From: BCD1 sp965230565
Lineage (GTDB): Bacteria > Bacteroidota > Bacteroidia > Chitinophagales > Saprospiraceae
DNA: 64,000 bases
Direction: 5' to 3'
NCBI GenBank assembly: GCA_965230565.1
Contig: CBDDLH010000011.1
Coordinates: 186,001-250,000 of the forward strand
Each line of letters starts with the position of its first letter. The stretch's first letter is position 1. This document shows positions 55,173 to 63,969 of this stretch, piece by piece. The notes beneath the pieces were generated by a model. That model was given only the letters and a program-made list of their open reading frames with translations, ran no database searches and was not told where the DNA came from. Made by a program: the position numbers and the translations under genes.

Positions 55173-55190
55173 CCTGAGGGCTGATTTTTT
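55170..55190 (+). terminator. Possible weak terminator after tetR
   Basis: A short AGCC-TGAG-GGCT hairpin overlapping the TAG stop codon, followed by eight T (55183-55192). The stem is only four or five base pairs. Confidence 0.45.
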
Positions 55191-55198
55191 TTGCCCTT

Positions 55199-55219
55199 TC
55201 ACTAAACACTGTTTACTAA
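55199..55219 (+). promoter_or_regulatory. Probable TetR operator before the efflux operon
   Basis: TCACTAAACACTGTTTACTAA, palindromic core TAAACA-C-TGTTTA, 18 of 21 bases shared with the site at 54505-54525. It ends six bases before the tolC ATG, so the regulator would block transcription initiation of the pump operon. Confidence 0.78.
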
Positions 55220-55225
55220 TTTAAC

Positions 55226-56551
55226 ATGATTCACAAAACAGTACTTTTTTATGCGATGCTACTTTTTTTGGTGATTCCTGTCAAAGGTCAGGATTTTACC
55301 GATTTGGTGCAAAAAAGCTGGAACAATAATGAGCAGCTAAAAGCTCAGTACTTCCAACTCCAACAAGCCGAAGCAGCTTTAAGGGAAGCCAAGTCCATGT
55401 ACGGACCAACCGTTAGTTTTGGAGCTCAATACACTTTGGCGGCAGGAGGCCGGGAAATAGATTTTCCGGTTGGAGACCTGCTCAATCCGGTTTATTCGAC
55501 CCTTAACCTCCTGACAGCTTCCAATAATTTTCCAACGATCGAAAATTCAGCCATTCAGTTCCTGCCAAACAACTTTCTGGATGCAAGGGTAAGGGTTCAG
55601 CAACCGGTTTATTACCCGGAACTGGCCATCAATAAGCAGTTGCAGTCGAAGAGTATCGACCTGAAAGCACTGGAAATTTTGGCTTACAAAAGACTACTTT
55701 CAAAGGAGGTGATGGATGCTTATTTTCAATGGCAAATGGCTAAACAGGCTGTTAGTATTTACGAGCAAGCTGATGTCCTTTTGGACGAGGCATATCGGAC
55801 TACGAACAGTTTATTTAAAAACGGTAAAGCACTTCCATCTGCCCTCAACAGGATCAGGTCTGAACAGGCTGCAAGCGAAGCCCAGATAATCGCTGCCAAA
55901 AATCAGGAGGAAAATGCATGGCAATTATTGGCTTTTCTACTGAATGACCCTCAAATAACCCGCGATCAGATAATAGTTGAATTTCCGGAATTACCCGATC
56001 TGAATGCCGGTTCCGGACTAAGGGAAGAACTGCAGCAGTTGGAAGTGGGCATTGAAATGCAACAACTGGCAGTGAAAAAAGAAAATCAGTTTTACCTGCC
56101 AAGGCTTGGGGTTCAGTTAGATGCGGGTTCCCAGGATTTTGATTTTCAGTGGAAGCCCTATGCTTTGCTGGGAGTTAACCTGGAATGGAATATCTATGAT
56201 TTTAAGAGACATTCGCACAAAAAAGACCAGGCTTTGGCGGCTGTCGAAGCTCAAAAGCAGCAAAAAGTCTATGTGCAGGACCAACTGGAATTACAAAATA
56301 CGGTAGCGAGAAACAACCTGCTTGCCGCGATTGCACAGGCGAATACTTATGAGCCTAGAATTTACTCAGCGCAAAAGACCTATGATGACGTAATGAAGAA
56401 ATATCGCTCAGGAGTAGCCAATTACCTCGAACTGATCGATGCACAAACACAAATGACCATAGCTGAAGTCTCCTATGTTCTGGCCAGGTATAATGCCTGG
56501 ATGAAGTGGGCGGAGCTTCATTATGTAACCGCAAGTTTTCCAATTAATTAA
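55226..56551 (+). CDS. TolC-family outer-membrane efflux protein
   Basis: 441 residues. Signal peptide FYAMLLFLVIPVKGQ, then two repeats of the outer-membrane efflux domain with long coiled-coil helices (NNEQLKAQYFQLQQAEAALR; QQLEVGIEMQQLAVKKENQF) and the family motif YLELIDAQTQMTIAEVSYV near the C-terminus. It provides the exit duct of the RND pump encoded downstream. First gene of the TetR-controlled operon; a 108-base gap with the GTTGCTGGTT repeat separates it from the adaptor. Confidence 0.92.
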   Translation: MIHKTVLFYAMLLFLVIPVKGQDFTDLVQKSWNNNEQLKAQYFQLQQAEAALREAKSMYGPTVSFGAQYTLAAGGREIDFPVGDLLNPVYSTLNLLTASNNFPTIENSAIQFLPNNFLDARVRVQQPVYYPELAINKQLQSKSIDLKALEILAYKRLLSKEVMDAYFQWQMAKQAVSIYEQADVLLDEAYRTTNSLFKNGKALPSALNRIRSEQAASEAQIIAAKNQEENAWQLLAFLLNDPQITRDQIIVEFPELPDLNAGSGLREELQQLEVGIEMQQLAVKKENQFYLPRLGVQLDAGSQDFDFQWKPYALLGVNLEWNIYDFKRHSHKKDQALAAVEAQKQQKVYVQDQLELQNTVARNNLLAAIAQANTYEPRIYSAQKTYDDVMKKYRSGVANYLELIDAQTQMTIAEVSYVLARYNAWMKWAELHYVTASFPIN

Positions 56552-56553
56552 AT

Positions 56554-56634
56554 CTGGTTGCTGGTTACAAGTTTCTGGTTGCTGGTTATTTGATTTTTAA
56601 AAACTAGCAACCATCAACCAGTAACCAGTAACCA
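56554..56634. repeat. Dispersed GTTGCTGGTT repeat, family C copy in the efflux operon
   Basis: Two direct CTGGTTGCTGGTTA units (56554-56567 and 56575-56588) face inverted copies (AACCATCAACCAGTAACC onward, 56609-56633), giving a hairpin between tolC and the adaptor gene. The same motif flanks the metalloprotease gene near 8.7-9.1 kb. Confidence 0.7.
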
Positions 56635-56659
56635 AAAATAAATAGCTAATCTGGTGAAA

Positions 56660-57710
56660 ATGAAAAATCAAATACTCATCGTTTTATCAATTTTTTTGTT
56701 CCTGGCATCATGTAGTCAGGAAGCAGTGGACCAGGAAGAAAAGCAGGTGTCCAAGCCTGAACTGGTTCAATATGTAAAACTGGAGAAAGTAAGTGAAGCC
56801 CCGGCATCACAAGCCATCGATGTTTTAGGGGTAGTAACGAGTAAGACCCAGTCAACCCCGGCCTTTAAAACAGGAGGCGTTATTGAAAAAACCTATGTTG
56901 AAGAAGGAGATCGGGTGAAAAAAGGACAATTGCTGGCCACCCTGATTATGACGGAAATCGACGCAGGAGTGGCTCAGGCTGAGGAAGCATTTGCCAAGGC
57001 TAACAGGGACCTTGATCGTGCTAAAAGCCTTTATGCCGATAGTGTCGCCACTTTGGAGCAGGTACAGAATGCTGAAACGGGAGTAACTATAGCTTCCAAG
57101 AACCTGGATATTGCCCGGTTTAATCAAAAGCACAGTGAAGTGCGTGCACCCATTAATGGCCGGGTAGTCAAACAATTATTGCATCAAGGCGAAGTAGCCG
57201 GACCCGGACTTCCTGTTTATGCCATCCTGGGTGTTTCAAAAAATGATTGGAAAGTCACCGCAAATCTGGTAGACAGAGATTGGGCAAAAATAAAAACCGG
57301 AGACCCTGTCAGCCTTGTATTGGATGCTTATCCGGGAGAAAAATTCAAGGGGAAGCGTAAGCGATAAAGCAGTGATCGCTAAAGATGCCAGTGGTTCTCT
57401 TGAAGTGGAATTTTCTTTCATCACTCCTCCGCCTGCACTTGCTGCAGGCATGGTTTGCAGGATAGAAACGACACCTGACCAGAACACAAACCTAACGACC
57501 ATTCCTGTCGAGGCTATTGTGAAAAGCAATGCTTCCGTCGCAACTATTTTTACCATAGAAAATGGTAAGGCCAAAAAAATGGAGGTCGAAATATTACAAT
57601 TATTGGGTGATAGAGTTGCTGTTGCCGGTCATCCTGAAAACATGAATGAGGTAGTGACGATTGGCGCAATGTTCTTGGAGGACGGAGATGAAGTTGTCGT
57701 ATCAAAATAA
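56660..57710 (+). pseudogene. RND efflux periplasmic adaptor, frameshifted
   Basis: A lipoprotein adaptor of the AcrA/MexA family: lipobox FLASC, lipoyl half TGGVIEKTYVEEGDRVKKGQ, coiled-coil (AQAEEAFAKANRDLDRAKSL) and return strand VRAPINGRVVKQLLHQGEVAG. The first frame stops at 57367 soon after YPGEKFKG. The sense continues one frame over (SVSDKAVIAKDASGSLEVEF, then LAAGMVCRIETTPD and a membrane-proximal end IGAMFLEDGDEVVVSK) to 57710. Dropping one base in the run at 57349-57354 restores a ~350-residue protein. ATG 56660 is preferred over GTG 56654. If the shift is real the pump is inactive; if it is a sequencing error the operon is intact. Confidence 0.88.
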
Positions 57711-57741
57711 TTCCTAAAGCCATTTTCTCAAAAAGAAACTA

Positions 57742-60700
57742 ATGAACTTCACTAAATTTTTTGTCAAAAACTACCAATTCACCCTGGTGATCTTTCTGGG
57801 GTTAATTGTTCTGGGAGTTAATTCCCTTATGAATATGCCGCGTAGTGAAGACCCCCCATTCAATGCGCCTATTTATTCCATCGTAATCATTTACCCGGGC
57901 ACTTCCCCAGAGGATATGGAAAAGCTTGTGGCTGATCCAATCGAAGAAGAACTCTACCAACTCGATGACATTAAGGAAATTGAATCCGTGTGTAATGACG
58001 GGTTGATGTTTATTCTGGTAGAATTCAACTATGGGGTGGATCCGCAAGCCAAGTACAACGATGTGATCAGGGAGGTCAATAAAATCCAGGAGCTACCAGA
58101 TGATATTTTAAGTATAGATATCAACCGTGCCTCGGCAAGTGATGTGGCCATCCTGCAGACGGCTCTGATATCGGAGACCGCCACTATGGAAGAACTGGAA
58201 AATCAGGCGGAAACCCTTGAGCGGCAGCTGGAGACACTTGATGCCATTAAATGGGTTCAGATACAAGGGGTGCCGGAACGAAATATTCGTATTGAGCTTG
58301 ATCTCGACAGGATGGCCCTGTTGAAAATTGGCCTTAATCAGGTATTAGGGCTCATACAAGCCAATAATGTCAATATCCCTGGAGGCGATATTGACCTGGG
58401 GATGCGAAAATACAATATCAAAACTACCGCTGAATTCGACGGTATTGAAGACATTTCCAACACCATAATCAAAACCACCGAAACCGGAAAGATTACCCGA
58501 CTTTCAGACATTGCGAATATTTATGAAACCGACGAAGAAAGTAACCACATCGTCCGGTATAATGGTCGAAGGGCGATTTGGGTGATAACTGCCATGAAGG
58601 ACAACCGGAATATTGTGCAGACCCGGCAAATGATGGAGCCCTTTTTGCAGCAGTTTGAACAACAGCTTCCTAAAAACATTGAAATGGAACAAGCTTTTGA
58701 CCAGGAAGTCATGGTCAGCAGAAGGCTGGAACATCTGGGGCGAGATTTTATGATTGCTGTTTTTTTGGTGCTATTGACTCTGTTGCCTTTGGGGACACGA
58801 GCTTCTCTGGTAGTAATGATTTCAATTCCCTTGTCTTTGAGTATCGGTATATTTTTACTGGACATTTTGGGCTATACGCTTAATCAGTTGAGTATAGTGG
58901 GAATGGTTGTCTCTCTGGGGCTTCTGGTGGATGATAGTATTGTAGTGGTGGAAAACATTGAGCGGTATATGCGAAAAGGTATTCCGGTGAAAGAGGCAGC
59001 TGTAACGGCCACCAATCACATAATCCTGGCAATTTTGGGATGTACCGCGACTTTGATTCTTGCCTTTTTACCCTTGGCCAATATGCCTGAGAGTTCGGGT
59101 GATTTTATCCGTTCCATGCCAATGGCTGTGATGCTGACGGTAACTGCTTCTTTGTTTGTTTCTATTACCATTATACCCTTTCTGGCCAGTAGAATACTCA
59201 AACCTCACAAAGGAGGAAATGGACAGGGAAATGCTGTTTTTCAGGCTTTCAAGAAGTACGTTAATGATCCTTATCAGAGATTATTGGCCTGGAGTATCAA
59301 ACATCCGGTAATCGCATTGCTTTCGGCTGCTATTATTTTTGGGTCGTCCTTAATGCTGATTCCCCATTTAGGATTCAGCCTGTTTCCTGCATCAGAAAAG
59401 CCGATGTTTGTAGTCGATATAGAAACGGAATCCGGCAGTAATATGCAGCATACTACGAAGGCAGTGCGTCAGGTTGAAAAACATCTGGCAACGAAAACCA
59501 TAATTCAGGGCATTGCTGCCAATACCGGAATGGGGAATCCCCGGGTTTTCTACAATGAATTTCAACCACAACCGGCCGATAATCAGGGGCAGATTTTAGT
59601 TTTTTTGGATAAAAACACCGAAGTACCGGAAATGGATGCTCTGGCCAATGAACTGAGAGAAGAACTGGTTGGATTCCCGGGAGCGAAAATTGAGATCAGG
59701 CGGTTTCAGCAAGGTGAGCCTGTTACGGCTCCTGTTGAAATGAGGATCCTGGGAGAGGATATGGATTCGCTGAAGACTATTAGTGCGGAGATTGAGAGGA
59801 TCATGAAATCGACGGAAGGTACCATTTATATCAATAATCAGTTGAAGACAGACAAAACTGATTTGAAAATCCATATTGATCGCGATAAAGCGGGATTGTA
59901 TGGGCTGACTACCCAGGAAGTGGCCACTACGGTAAGGATGGCCATTGCGGGATTAGATATTGGAAAGATCCGCAGTGGAGATGGGGAGGAGGATATTTTG
60001 AAGGTTTCCATAAGGGAAAACACCACCAATGCCCTGGAAAATTTCAACCGGGTTCAGATCACTACTTTGGGAGGGGTTTTGGTACCACTCAAGTCCGTTG
60101 CAAGTATTGTCATGGAAGAATCTCCTTCTCTTTTACGTCATTACAATAAAGAGCGTTATAGCCTGGTAAGCTGTTTTACACAGGAAGGGTTTAATACCGA
60201 CGCTCTGACGACGGAAGTGCTCGATAGGATCGATAACGAAATTGCCTTGCCGGACGGATATCGTGTGGTAGCTGCCGGGGAACGGGAAGCAAGAGAGCGT
60301 TCCTTTGGCGGCATTGGTACGATCATCATTTTGGCGGTTTTTGGTTTGCTGGCCATCCTCATCCTGGAGTTTCGCACGATGAAATCCACTTTGATTGTGT
60401 TGAGTGTGATTCCGTTGGGTATGGTAGGAGCTCTTACTGCCTTGTGGATTGCCGGAGAAACACTGTCCTTTGTGGCAACGGTAGGACTCATTGCCCTGGC
60501 GGGAATCGAGATCAAGAATTCCATCCTGATGGTAGATTATACCAATTCCCTCAGGGAAAAGGGAATGCCTTTGTTCGAGGCGGTAATGGATGGAGCAGAA
60601 ACGCGCTTTCTGCCTATATTGCTTACGGCATTAACGGCCATTGGAGGTATGACCCCGCTGGTTTTGGACAAGAGTCCGTTGATCAGTCCGTTGGCGATTG

Positions 60701-60795
60701 TGCTGATCGGTGGATTGATCAGTTCGCTGATTTTGAGCCGTGTTGTCACACCGGTGCTGTATTATTTGATACCGCCGCGGGTGGAGGAGAAGTAG
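57742..60795 (+). CDS. RND-type efflux pump permease (AcrB/MdtB family)
   Basis: 1017 residues, twelve membrane segments in two halves with large periplasmic loops. Family landmarks: IYPGTSPEDMEKLVADPIEE, VNIPGGDIDLGMRKYNIKTT and the proton-relay aspartates in VVSLGLLVDDSIVVVENIERY (helix 4). The second half has GEREARERSFGGIGTIII, IALAGIEIKNSILMVDYTN and PLAIVLIGGLISSLILSRV. It uses the proton gradient to pump substrates from the periplasm or inner-membrane leaflet into the adaptor-TolC channel. The substrate range (drugs or metals) cannot be read; the two adjacent acidic residues fit the drug-exporting branch. It lies 31 bases after the adaptor. Confidence 0.95.
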   Translation: MNFTKFFVKNYQFTLVIFLGLIVLGVNSLMNMPRSEDPPFNAPIYSIVIIYPGTSPEDMEKLVADPIEEELYQLDDIKEIESVCNDGLMFILVEFNYGVDPQAKYNDVIREVNKIQELPDDILSIDINRASASDVAILQTALISETATMEELENQAETLERQLETLDAIKWVQIQGVPERNIRIELDLDRMALLKIGLNQVLGLIQANNVNIPGGDIDLGMRKYNIKTTAEFDGIEDISNTIIKTTETGKITRLSDIANIYETDEESNHIVRYNGRRAIWVITAMKDNRNIVQTRQMMEPFLQQFEQQLPKNIEMEQAFDQEVMVSRRLEHLGRDFMIAVFLVLLTLLPLGTRASLVVMISIPLSLSIGIFLLDILGYTLNQLSIVGMVVSLGLLVDDSIVVVENIERYMRKGIPVKEAAVTATNHIILAILGCTATLILAFLPLANMPESSGDFIRSMPMAVMLTVTASLFVSITIIPFLASRILKPHKGGNGQGNAVFQAFKKYVNDPYQRLLAWSIKHPVIALLSAAIIFGSSLMLIPHLGFSLFPASEKPMFVVDIETESGSNMQHTTKAVRQVEKHLATKTIIQGIAANTGMGNPRVFYNEFQPQPADNQGQILVFLDKNTEVPEMDALANELREELVGFPGAKIEIRRFQQGEPVTAPVEMRILGEDMDSLKTISAEIERIMKSTEGTIYINNQLKTDKTDLKIHIDRDKAGLYGLTTQEVATTVRMAIAGLDIGKIRSGDGEEDILKVSIRENTTNALENFNRVQITTLGGVLVPLKSVASIVMEESPSLLRHYNKERYSLVSCFTQEGFNTDALTTEVLDRIDNEIALPDGYRVVAAGEREARERSFGGIGTIIILAVFGLLAILILEFRTMKSTLIVLSVIPLGMVGALTALWIAGETLSFVATVGLIALAGIEIKNSILMVDYTNSLREKGMPLFEAVMDGAETRFLPILLTALTAIGGMTPLVLDKSPLISPLAIVLIGGLISSLILSRVVTPVLYYLIPPRVEEK

Positions 60796-61049
60796 GTTGG
60801 CAGTACCGGTTGACAGTCCGCAGTCTAGAGTCTTCAGCCTGCCTTTCGATGGCGGCTGACAGGTTCGGGTGGAAATAGAAACACAGACAATGAAGCGCAA
60901 ATTAACGGGCAAGGCAACACCTTCTGCCACCCCTCGTGGCCTGTGCAAAGGCATCGCCTTGAAGTAATTTTCTTTGTGTTCTATTGTGACTATGTGGTTT
61001 ATTAAAAATTTAACAAACCAAAACCCTTTTATTTTCTAAAATAATTATT

Positions 61050-61057
61050 TACCTTTG
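61050..61057 (+). promoter_or_regulatory. Putative -7 box (TACCTTTG) of rpmE2
   Basis: TACCTTTG followed by CGC, 31 bases before the L31 start codon, in an A+T-rich stretch. It fits a strong ribosomal-protein promoter. The preceding part of the 293-base spacer holds no gene and a half copy of repeat family B near 60988. Confidence 0.65.
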
Positions 61058-61088
61058 CGCTTCATTTTGGAAAAGAAACAGATTCGTT

Positions 61089-61355
61089 ATGAAAAAAGAT
61101 ATTCATCCAGAAGAGTATCGCATGGTGGTGTTTAAGGATTTTTCGGTTGACAAGTCATTCTTGACACGTTCTTGTGCTCCTTCAAGGGAAACGATTGTAT
61201 GGGAAGATGGTAAGGAGTACCCTTTGGTAAAGTTAGAGATTTCAAGTTTCTCTCACCCGTTCTTTACAGGTAAGATGAAGTTTGTTGATACTGCCGGACG
61301 TATTGATAAATTCAACAAGAAATTCGGTAATAACCCATTTGCGAAGAAAAAGTAA
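61089..61355 (+). CDS. rpmE2: 50S ribosomal protein L31 type B
   Basis: 88 residues: MKKDIHPEEYRMVVFKD, then TRSCAPSRETI, LVKLEISSFSHPFFTGK and DTAGRIDKFNKKFG. The zinc-binding cysteine set of type A L31 is missing, as expected for type B. It sits on the large subunit near the bridge to the small subunit. It is a single gene with its own promoter box and terminator. Confidence 0.97.
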   Translation: MKKDIHPEEYRMVVFKDFSVDKSFLTRSCAPSRETIVWEDGKEYPLVKLEISSFSHPFFTGKMKFVDTAGRIDKFNKKFGNNPFAKKK

Positions 61356-61391
61356 TCATACCCTCAGGTATCGTTTATTTTTAAAAATAAT

Positions 61392-61425
61392 AAAAAGCTC
61401 CTTTCAGCAATGATTGGGGCTTTTT
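61392..61425 (+). terminator. Terminator of rpmE2
   Basis: AAAAAGCTCC (61392-61401) pairs with GGGGCTTTTT (61416-61425), one G-T pair, ending in five T. It lies 37 bases after the stop codon. Confidence 0.8.
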
Positions 61426-61556
61426 GTAATTATACCTGTGGTACGGTTTTTTTAGTTTTTCGTGACAAATAGTTGGTCTTTGTCGTCAAATATTTAGCGG
61501 AAAAAACGTTATTAATTACAAGATTTTGTACTTTAACAGAGCACTAACCTTCTAGT

Positions 61557-62762
61557 ATGGCAAATATAATCCTGTTTGATAGTGAAGTTCGTGAAAAACT
61601 CCTGCCCCTGACTTATACCCGGCCTGTGGGAGAGATTCGTGTTGGTATACTGACCATCCGCGAAAAGTGGGAAAAAACCATGAAAGCAAAGGTGGCCTAT
61701 ATTACACAGGATTATCTCGCGGAGAAGTATGCGATTGATTACGGTAACGAAAATTATATTATCAACGGGTCTGCCATGCCTTCTCCTCAACTTTGCCAGT
61801 TGATCCGCCAAATGGAATATGGTGAAGCCTTCCTTTTAGGCGAAGAATTGATTGCTGCCAAAATGGATGAACGCCAGTTTGAGCGACTCATTCACGACCA
61901 GGATATAGGTGAACTCAAAGGCATTGATCTTGAGGATACAGAGTTTTTGAAGATCAATCATTTGTGGGATATTTTTCAGCTAAATGGTGCGGCGCTGGAG
62001 GCTGACTTTGAAATGATAACCAAAGGCAGAGAATCTGCTCCAATAAGTGAAACGAATCAGGTATTAGGACGTGAAAACGTTTTTGTAGAACCCGGCGCCA
62101 AAATTGAATGCTCAGTCATTAATGCTACTACCGGACCGGTTTATATTGGCAAGAACTCTGAAATCATGGAAGGTTGCCTGATCAGAGGCAGTTTCGCCAT
62201 GGGAGAGGGGTCCGTTTTGAAAATGGGAGCCAAGGTTTATGGAGCGACCACACTTGGGCCTTCTTGTAAAATAGGCGGTGAAGTAAATAATTCCGTTTTA
62301 CAGGGATTTGCCAATAAGGGGCATGATGGTTATCTGGGGAATTCTGTACTTGGAGAATGGTGTAACCTGGGAGCCGGTACCTGTATCTCCAATTTGAAAA
62401 ATAATTACGAAGAAGTAAAGCTCTGGAATTATGCTCTTGGAAGATTTGAAAAAACGAGCACCCAGTTTTGTGGGGTCATCATGGGCGATCATTCCAAGAC
62501 AGCTATCAATACTATTCTCAACACGGGTACTGTCATCGGTGTTTCTACAAATATTTTTGGGCCAGGTTTTCCCCGCAACTTTATTCCATCTTTTGCCTGG
62601 GGAGGTAATCACGGATTCTCCACCTATGCGACAGATAAGGCTTTTGCTACAATGGAACGGGTGATGGAGCGTCGTAAAAAAGAATTCTCCATTGGGGACA
62701 GGCTGATTATGTTGCGCCTTTTTGAAGATACCGCTGAACACAGAAGGTGGGAAAAAGGGTGA
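61557..62762 (+). CDS. GlmU family sugar nucleotidyltransferase-like protein
   Basis: 401 residues of the Bacteroidota GlmU-like family (TIGR03991). The N-terminal ~180 residues replace the classical uridylyltransferase domain (NIILFDSEVREKLLPLTYTR, EIRVGILTIREKW, FLKINHLWDIFQLN). The rest is a left-handed beta-helix of hexapeptide repeats (GPVYIGKNSEIMEGCLIRG, GKNSVL-type turns, LGAGTCISNLKNNY, MGDHSKTAINTILNTGTVIG). The usual GlmU pyrophosphorylase loop LxxGxGTRM is absent. It is predicted to act on sugar phosphates of envelope polysaccharides, but the reaction is unproven. It stands alone between L31 and an SH3-type lipoprotein. Confidence 0.9.
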   Translation: MANIILFDSEVREKLLPLTYTRPVGEIRVGILTIREKWEKTMKAKVAYITQDYLAEKYAIDYGNENYIINGSAMPSPQLCQLIRQMEYGEAFLLGEELIAAKMDERQFERLIHDQDIGELKGIDLEDTEFLKINHLWDIFQLNGAALEADFEMITKGRESAPISETNQVLGRENVFVEPGAKIECSVINATTGPVYIGKNSEIMEGCLIRGSFAMGEGSVLKMGAKVYGATTLGPSCKIGGEVNNSVLQGFANKGHDGYLGNSVLGEWCNLGAGTCISNLKNNYEEVKLWNYALGRFEKTSTQFCGVIMGDHSKTAINTILNTGTVIGVSTNIFGPGFPRNFIPSFAWGGNHGFSTYATDKAFATMERVMERRKKEFSIGDRLIMLRLFEDTAEHRRWEKG

Positions 62763-63083
62763 TGAAAGTTGATTTACGAGTGTTGAATGATGGTATTTTG
62801 AAGATCTGCATTTTCGAATGAATCCCGCTATTACTTTTCTTTTTTGATTTTTGGTTTTATCTTTAAGCAACCACCTTTTTACGGTTTCACTGAGTTAACC
62901 GGTATGGGTTAAAGTATTATATAAAAGTGAAACCTGAATTTTATTCTACATTCTGGATTTTACATTTAGGTTTCATAAAAAAAGGAGGTAAACTCATTTT
63001 TATGTGAAACCGTAAAAGAGTAGGCTCTCCTGTTATTTTCTCTTGGAACATCGTTTTTCGGAAAACCAACAAATCAGAATGTC
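62763..63083. other. 321-base intergenic region dominated by a nested inverted repeat
   Basis: Contains the repeat at 62876-63018 and the promoter region of the SH3-type lipoprotein gene; no coding frame. Confidence 0.5.
62876..63018. repeat. Nested inverted repeat with GGTTTCAC/GTGAAACC arms (family D)
   Basis: Outer arms TTTTTACGGTTTCAC (62876-62890) and GTGAAACCGTAAAAG (63004-63018) are complementary apart from the last base. Inside lie another GTGAAACC (62927-62934) and a hairpin at 62969-63011 containing GGAGGTAAACTCATTTTTAT. A close relative of the inner hairpin (GAGATAAACTCATTTTTAT) and the same GGTTTCAC/GTGAAACC pair occur at 50232-50500. Confidence 0.7.
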
Positions 63084-63902
63084 ATGAAAAATCCATTGCT
63101 TTTTTTGCTTTGCTTTCTCATGCTTTCCTGTGGCCAACAGCAGGATAGCACAGATAAACCAACTGATGGTACTGAACAGCAATCTACCGAAGTCAGTCCA
63201 TCAGATTCAGATTCTTTGAGAGCTGTTTTTCTTCAATTTTATAAAAAAAGACAGGACTGGTTTCCTTCCCAATTTGTCTTTGAGGCCGGAAAGCTTAATC
63301 CGGTTGATGAAGCTTTGACGGATACTACTTTTTTTATTTTTCGGGAGAAGCTTTTGGAAGCGGTGAGGAGAAAGGATGCTTTTTATTTACTGGAAAAAAC
63401 GGATGGCGATGTCAAATACAGTTTTGGTGATGATGGAGGGGTGCCAGGTTTTGTTCAACTTTGGGAATTGGATTCCCCGGAAGGAATTGAAGGTTCCCCG
63501 GTTTGGGAAACGCTGGAGGATGTTTTGACAAAAGGAGGATCTTTTAGCGATGGTGGAAAAACCTTTACGGCTCCCTATTTTTTCGGGTTGTTTCCTGAGG
63601 AGTATGATGCGTTTACTTATGGATTGATAGTCGGAAAAGGAGTGAGGATGCGCGCAGCTCCTAACCTTCGTGCGCCAGTTGTCAAAAGTCTTTCTTATGA
63701 TATTGTGGAAATTGTTGGAAAAACCGCCGCTTTTGAGACCATTGGAGGAGAGGAGCACCCCTGGGTACAGGTAAAATTGCTGGATGGAAGAGAAGGATAT
63801 GTCTGGGGAAAGTTTATTGGTAGTCCGATTGGATTTCGTGCAGGATTCTCCCGGCAGGAAAATGGTTCCTGGCTCATGCACTTTTTTGTGGCGGGAGATT
63901 GA
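63084..63902 (+). CDS. SH3-domain lipoprotein
   Basis: 272 residues. Lipoprotein signal LLFLLCFLMLSCGQQ (lipobox LMLSC), then a Ser/Thr/Gln-rich linker (~22-45). Residues ~45-180 have no recognised fold (YKKRQDWFPSQFVFEAGKLN). Residues ~185-255 form a bacterial SH3 domain (GKGVRMRAAPNLRAPVVKSL, WVQVKLLDGREGYVWGKFIG), which often binds peptidoglycan or peptides. An outer-membrane-anchored cell-wall-associated role is inferred. The start ATG 63084 is supported by the signal sequence. Confidence 0.82.
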   Translation: MKNPLLFLLCFLMLSCGQQQDSTDKPTDGTEQQSTEVSPSDSDSLRAVFLQFYKKRQDWFPSQFVFEAGKLNPVDEALTDTTFFIFREKLLEAVRRKDAFYLLEKTDGDVKYSFGDDGGVPGFVQLWELDSPEGIEGSPVWETLEDVLTKGGSFSDGGKTFTAPYFFGLFPEEYDAFTYGLIVGKGVRMRAAPNLRAPVVKSLSYDIVEIVGKTAAFETIGGEEHPWVQVKLLDGREGYVWGKFIGSPIGFRAGFSRQENGSWLMHFFVAGD

Positions 63903-63919
63903 TTCTGTAATTCGGAAAT

Positions 63920-63969
63920 CTGGAAAACCGGAATAGTGAAATAATTATTTCACCCATCCAGTTTTCCAG
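63920..63969 (+). terminator. Hairpin after the SH3 lipoprotein gene
   Basis: CTGGAAAAC (63920-63928) pairs with GTTTTCCAG (63961-63969); the loop holds the perfect 18-base palindrome GTGAAATAATTATTTCAC (63936-63953). No strong T-run follows, so termination is only likely. Confidence 0.5.

Noticed and set aside
60444..60878. 144-codon plus-strand frame at the end of the RND pump gene
   Set aside because: Overlaps the pump in another frame, and the pump frame carries conserved RND motifs to its stop at 60795.
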